Assembly (NCBI GenBank): GCA_020002185.1
Contig: CM034541.1
Span: forward strand, 25,834,902-25,898,901
DNA: 64,000 bases
Direction: 5' to 3'
Source of the DNA: Paraescarpia echinospica
Taxonomy: Eukaryota; Annelida; Polychaeta; Sabellida; Siboglinidae
In this document: positions 59,531-64,000 of the stretch, one piece after another
Layout of the letters: each line of letters opens with the position of its first letter
How positions within the stretch are numbered: position 1 is the first letter of the stretch
Translations under genes and position numbers: made by a program
Notes under the pieces: model-generated
The model's input: the letters and a program-made list of their open reading frames with translations, nothing else
What the model was told of the DNA's origin: nothing
The model's database searches: none

Positions 59531-62500
59531 TGTGTGTGTGCGAGAGCAAATGTGTGTGTGAGTGTGCGTACGTGCGTGTGTGCGTGCGTGCATATGTGTG
59601 TGTGTGAATATTGTGAATCTAACTGAGAATGGCACCTTTTAGAAAAAACAAATATGATACTCAGAGAATCTAATTAAAATAAATGGCAATTTGTTGATAA
59701 AACTGTGTGTTCAATGTGCATGCATGTATGTGTCACAAGACAACTGAAGGAAAAAAAAAATGGGCCAAGAGGCCCTGAAGTCCTTTGGACTAATACGTCG
59801 ATATGTGACCCCGGCTGACCAAATGAGTGATAAGTCGGAAAAATTGTAACATTGTTTTCTTACATTCTTATAAAGGTTGGGTAGGGTGCTTTACACGGTT
59901 TCAAAAATTATGACTGCTACAAAAATTGGCAAATTTATGGAGCATTGAACATGGTAGGGTTAAAAAAATTAAAATGAAGAAAACGGCTGTTGAAGTTTTA
60001 CATTATATATGCAAATGGATTGCATGGAAATATTACATGCATGACATTCAAATGTCACACACAGTATGTATGTTATGTTGCAATGATACACTGGAAGTAC
60101 AAATGTGCTGCTACAAAGACTTATCAAGTTATGCCAGATTATGTCTTTATGTGTAAAATGAAGAGGACACATTATTTGAGAGCAAAAGGTAGACTAAAGA
60201 AAATAAAAAATGACGAAGCTAATGCAGAGTTAAGAGAATTGGCTAGTGGGTATAAATGCTTTATAAAACAAATATCAAAATGCTACCATAAACAGTTACA
60301 TGAAAACTTGTGCAACCTAAAACATAGCAAGCCTGCAGAATACTGGGATATACTTAATAAAGCAAGTAACAGCAGTGAAAAATGTGGAAATATTTCACTG
60401 GATAAGTTTAAGAACCACTTTGAAAAACTCTGTGAAAAACCTGAAAGTGAAACTGCAGCTAGTGAGATACCTTTTGATCCAAGAAAGATTTCCCAGTCAA
60501 ACGAACACGTAAACAGACCATTCACGCAAGATGAGGTACTACTGCAAATCAAAAAAACTCAAAAACAAAAAGGCATGTGGTATTGATAATGGATTCCCAT
60601 TACACATTATAGTTACAGCCCACATGGAGGCATTCAGTTTGACATTGGAACAATGGCAGGCAGTGAGCTGACTACTAGTCCAATACACAGATTTACAGCT
60701 GGTCCCCCAACTCAGCAACCCCAGTGATCAATATACAGATTTACAGCTGGTCCCCCAACTCAGCAACCCCAGTGATCAGGGCAAAGTCCACTATCCAGTT
60801 ATAAATAGAAATCAGTAGTGGCTGCAGGAGGCAGCAGTAGAGAAATAGCAGGGAAATTTTGCCTTTTGGGGGCCCTAAGTGCCCTTACAATGATTCAATC
60901 AAATACAGATTTCTTGTGTACAGTGACACTACCACATGAAATGTATATGCCAAATTAGAGAAAAAGTTACTGAACAGTTTTTGAAATTTTTTGAAAAATT
61001 ACCAGTTTTTTTGGCTCTGGAGGGCCCTACAGGGCCTTTAGAATGATTCAATCAAATACAGATTCATCGTGCACAGTGGCAGTGCCATAAGATATGTCTA
61101 TGCAAAATTAGAAGAAAAGTTGCTGAACAGTTTCTGAGATATGGCGGCTAACGGTGGACACAGAGTGATGGCATTTGGCCCAAAGGACTAAAAAGGAACA
61201 ATCAACATAATGGTAGTAGACCTAGTAACAAAATGTTACATGGTGATGGGACATATTTGGGTTTCAATGATCAGTGAGACCTGAAAAGAATATAAGAAGA
61301 TAGGCCATTATAAATTAAGTCTGGGAATCAATACCAAGGGTGGGGGGTTAATCATGATGCTCATATAGTCCATGTGATAAACTCTTCTGCAGTGTTAGTT
61401 TCAGAAATCTATCTTGGAGTGATTATCTTATGGATCATCTCAGAATGTCGATGTCTGATGTCAGTTGGAATTACTTTCATTTGGCCTTAGCCCCCACCCC
61501 CCTCCCCTCCATCAGACGAAAGTCTGTAAACATTGATATGATGATCGCAATGTATTAACAGAAGCATAAAATATCAATGTATGTCCGACGCCAGATGAAA
61601 CTCCCTCAGATCTACGTGTACCCGCCCTTCTGAGGTGTGTTGATTTTATTTTTAAACACATTCATGCACTAGCATCCACACAATTTGATAATCTGTTCCA
61701 TTCATTTACAGTCCTTTGTGAAAATGAGAACTTTCTTATAACTAATCTAGACTGGTCCTTTACTAATGTAACTTCATGTCCTCTAGTCCTTCTTAACTGA
61801 AAAAAAATCTATTCTATTCTATCTGATCTCCTGATCTCTGGTGTTGTTAAAACACATTCTTTTAGGTGTATTTCATAACTAAGATCCCTAAGTTTTGTTC
61901 CCTTACACTGTTGTGAAATCTGCCAGTACATATTCCATACCTGAGGCAGGTCATTCATGCCAAGCTTGTACGAAAACATTGACCGAGTGAGTAGGTTTGC
62001 GATCTGCAGTGCGAGGGCAGCACGGTAGCGATCCTCACTCCTCACGAGGTAATGCACCTCGTCGTGGATACTGATGCAGAATCGACCGTCAATGTTGAAC
62101 TCTTCAAAGAGCCACCGCATACAAACCAGCATCAGATGGAGGTAGTCAACGGCCGAACTCTGAACCACCCAGTTGATCCGACTCGTCATGAACTGTAACC
62201 ATGTTCAGTCGGCATGACAACGTATGACTGGTGTAACCGTGCACATTCGCTTACTCGTCCAAGGTTTAAAATTAAAATACCTGGTACGTATTTTCTTGAA
62301 TCTCAAGAAAATTAGATTTACAAATCCTACTTACACACACCGCACACACACACACACACACACCGCAGACACACTGCACACACACTGCACACACACACAC
62401 ACACCGCACACACACACACACCACACACACACACACACCGCAGACACACCGCAGACACACACACACCGCAGACACACCGCACACACACTGCACACACACA

Positions 62501-62960
62501 CACACCGCAGACACACCGCACACACACACACACCGCAGACACACCGCACACACACTGCACACGCACACACACTGCACACACCGCAGACACACTGCACACA
62601 CACACACACACACTCACACACACCGCAGACACACTGCACACACACACCGCACACACCGCACACACACACCGCACACACACCGCACACACACCGCACACAC
62701 ACACACCGCACACACACACCGCACACACACCGCACACAAACACACACCGCACACACACACACACACACACCGCACACACACACACACACACCGCAGACAC
62801 ACCGCACCTACACCTACACCGCACACACACACACAATTCACTTACATCTGTGTTGACATTTCGTGGCTCGAGAGCCTTGCTGATCATACATCCCAGCACT
62901 GGAGTCCTGGGTTCCTCACTCCGTGCTATCTGCTCCAGCTTGTTGAACATATACGACTCA
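56380..62960 (-). CDS. POLG: DNA polymerase gamma catalytic subunit, C-terminal four exons (5' partial)
   Basis: Exons on the minus strand in transcript order: 62960-62846, 62192-61941, 57587-57470 and 56525-56380 (stop TGA at 56382-56380), all joining in frame to 209 residues. This is the C-terminal part of the family A polymerase that replicates mitochondrial DNA. Visible landmarks: [36 protein letters not shown] (fingers/palm), [16 protein letters not shown] with the catalytic Asp of the HDE motif [16 protein letters not shown] across an exon junction, and [10 protein letters not shown]. The match to vertebrate POLG is close and uninterrupted. The last exon ([11 protein letters not shown] ... 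DDDILAAIG) is an acidic tail of variable sequence. The remaining exons lie past the right edge; 62961-64000 is intron. The donor at 57470 (CAG|GTCTCT) is weak but gives the correct phase. The gene is convergent with the Death/Kelch gene. Confidence 0.95.
57598..59450. repeat. 26-28-bp minisatellite in POLG intron
   Basis: About 67 units of ACCACAGCACACAACCAGTC plus TAACAATT, with a CA deletion in some units. On the minus strand the array ends within ~10 bp of the acceptor of exon 57587-57470 (TGTGCTGTGTTGCAG), and the acceptor tract itself resembles the unit. Confidence 0.95.
59470..59612. repeat. (GT)n microsatellite
   Basis: GT repeats with interspersed GTGCGT and GTGAGA variants directly after the 28-bp array. 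Confidence 0.9.
60090..60600 (+). mobile_element. LINE fragment, pre-RT region
   Basis: The + strand encodes [31 protein letters not shown] and [13 protein letters not shown]; one frameshift then gives NKKACGID, the beginning of the reverse transcriptase domain. This order (KxxxPxxYW, F..HF..L, E(V/I)..I..L.N.KA.G.D) is common to many LINE ORF2 proteins. It lies in antisense in the POLG intron. Confidence 0.7.
60680..61195 (+). repeat. Two small tandem duplications
   Basis: CAGATTTACAGCTGGTCCCC with flanks is duplicated (about 48 bp) at 60683-60777. A ~170-bp segment with GATTCAATCAAATACAGATT is duplicated at about 60870-61010 and 61020-61160. Confidence 0.7.
61640..61920 (-). mobile_element. 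CR1-type LINE 3' fragment in reverse
   Basis: The minus strand reads [20 protein letters not shown] followed by GGACATGAAGTTACATTAGT and the end FKNKI, which matches 7130-7445 of the CR1 remnant on the + strand. It stops about 20 bp from the POLG donor at 61941. Confidence 0.8.
62328..62834. repeat. (CA)n/CCGCA simple repeat filling a POLG intron
   Basis: CACACA tracts interrupted every 8-20 bp by CCGCA or CTGCA occupy about 500 of the 653 bp of the intron between exons 62192 and 62846, ending 12 bp short of the donor. Long open frames on both strands are artefacts. Confidence 0.95.
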
Positions 62961-62991
62961 CTGAAATGATTGTTTTATATTATATATAAAA

Positions 62992-63305
62992 AGTAAAGTT
63001 AAGTTCTTATATAGTGCAGTATCCAGTCCTCAGGACTGCTCAAAGCGCTTTACACTTTATTCCCTGGCAGACCTGTTCAATTGAACACCATCTCAATTTC
63101 TCTGGGAAGCATCCATCAGTTGCAATTAATGCGCGAAGAATATTCATACACAAATATCAACGACTGCCCGGTACTCATTATTACAGCCGAGTGAACTGGA
63201 GCAATGTTGAGTGAACAAACCTACCCAAGTGTTGACACCACAGCACAGGATTCAAACCCAGGTTCTCGACAGTCCAAAGTTCTAGCCATTGCACCATTGC
63301 ACTCC
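62992..63305 (-). mobile_element. tRNA-derived SINE, reverse orientation
   Basis: The + strand reads CAGTATCCAGTCCTCAGGAC, GCTCAAAGCGCTTTACACTT and GGATTCAAACCCAGG, the reverse complement of the SINE seen at 15232-15560. It is moderately diverged and lies in the POLG intron upstream of exon 62846-62960. Confidence 0.75.
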
Positions 63306-63394
63306 ACTATATAAGGCATATCCTTTTTGAAAGGTACGAATAATATGAAAGTTTGTTTTCCTATTGTAAACTGTGGGATAAAAAATATGTTTAA

Positions 63395-64000
63395 CAACCT
63401 CCATAACAACTAGAAATGTAATGATCTTAACAACATCCATAACAACTAAAAATGTAATGATCTTAACAACCTCCATAACAACTAGAAATGTAATGATCTT
63501 AACAACCTCCGTAACAACTAGAAATGTAATGATCTTAACAACCTCCGTAACAACTAGAAATGTAATGGTCTTAACAACCTCCATAACAACTAAAAGTGTA
63601 ATGATCTTAACAACCTCCATAACAACTAAAAGTGTAATGATCTTAAAAACCTCCGTAACAACTAGAAATGTAATGGTCTTAACAACCTCCATAACAACTA
63701 AAAGTGTAATGATCTTAACAACCTCCATAACAACTAGAAATGTGATGATCTTAACAACCTCCATAACAACTAGAAATGTAATGATCTTAACAACGTCCAT
63801 AACAACTAGAAATGTAATGATCTTAACAACATCCACAACAACTAGAAATGTAATGATCTTAACAACCTCCATAACAACTAGAAATGTAATGATCTTAACA
63901 ACCTCCATAACAACTAGAAATGTAATGATCTTAACAACATCCATAACAACTAGAAATGTAATGATCTTAACAACCTCCATAACAACTAGAAATGTAATGA
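63395..64000. repeat. 36-bp minisatellite running off the window
   Basis: At least 16 units of AACAACTAGAAATGTAATGA plus TCTTAACAACCTCCAT, with few substitutions, continuing to the last base. It lies in a POLG intron. Confidence 0.95.

Noticed and set aside
62224..62950. His/Thr-rich and Cys/Val-rich frames of 113-210 residues
   Set aside because: Translations of CA/CCG repeats; only the part at 62846-62960 is a true POLG exon.

Overview
This is animal (metazoan) nuclear DNA: multi-exon genes with GT-AG introns, LINE and SINE fragments, and many intronic minisatellites. One 1000-N assembly gap lies at 21792-22791. The species cannot be fixed from sequence alone. A Death-domain/Kelch fusion, CR1/L2/RTE-type LINEs and introns packed with minisatellites would suit a marine invertebrate such as a cephalochordate; that is inference.

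Layout. (1) 696-17065, + strand: the last ten coding exons of a coiled-coil protein ending in what looks like a tandem RWD domain. It is a candidate for the C-terminal, kinetochore-binding part of KNL1/Spc7; its 5' part lies left of the window. Its introns hold a MITE, several LINE fragments and two minisatellites that start at, or consist of, exon sequence. (2) 13268-21791 and 22792-31470 are two copies of one ~8.6 kb stretch (last three exons, a tRNA-derived SINE, and a minus-strand LINE carrying a 45-bp minisatellite in its ORF). They abut the gap exactly, which points to two unmerged overlapping contigs or haplotypes rather than a biological duplication. (3) 35231-47385, + strand: a complete gene for an N-terminal Death domain, a short charged linker and a six-bladed Kelch propeller. 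All introns I place are phase 1. Its large last exon, with upstream intron, is tandemly duplicated (unit ~1.69 kb). (4) 47690-54230: an RTE-type LINE tail, then about 6.3 kb of nearly continuous minisatellites (49-, 24- and 50-bp units). (5) 55850-62960, - strand: the last four coding exons and 3'UTR of the mitochondrial DNA polymerase gamma catalytic subunit (POLG). Its introns hold a ~1.85 kb minisatellite, LINE fragments and a (CA)n/CCG tract; the 5' part continues past the right edge.

The three genes show no functional link. The unifying theme is repeat biology: tandem arrays lie in almost every larger intron, and several are derived from or phased with functional sequence (a 65-bp exon, a splice acceptor, a LINE ORF). 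Apart from the genes and elements listed, I see nothing coding in the intervening introns and spacers.
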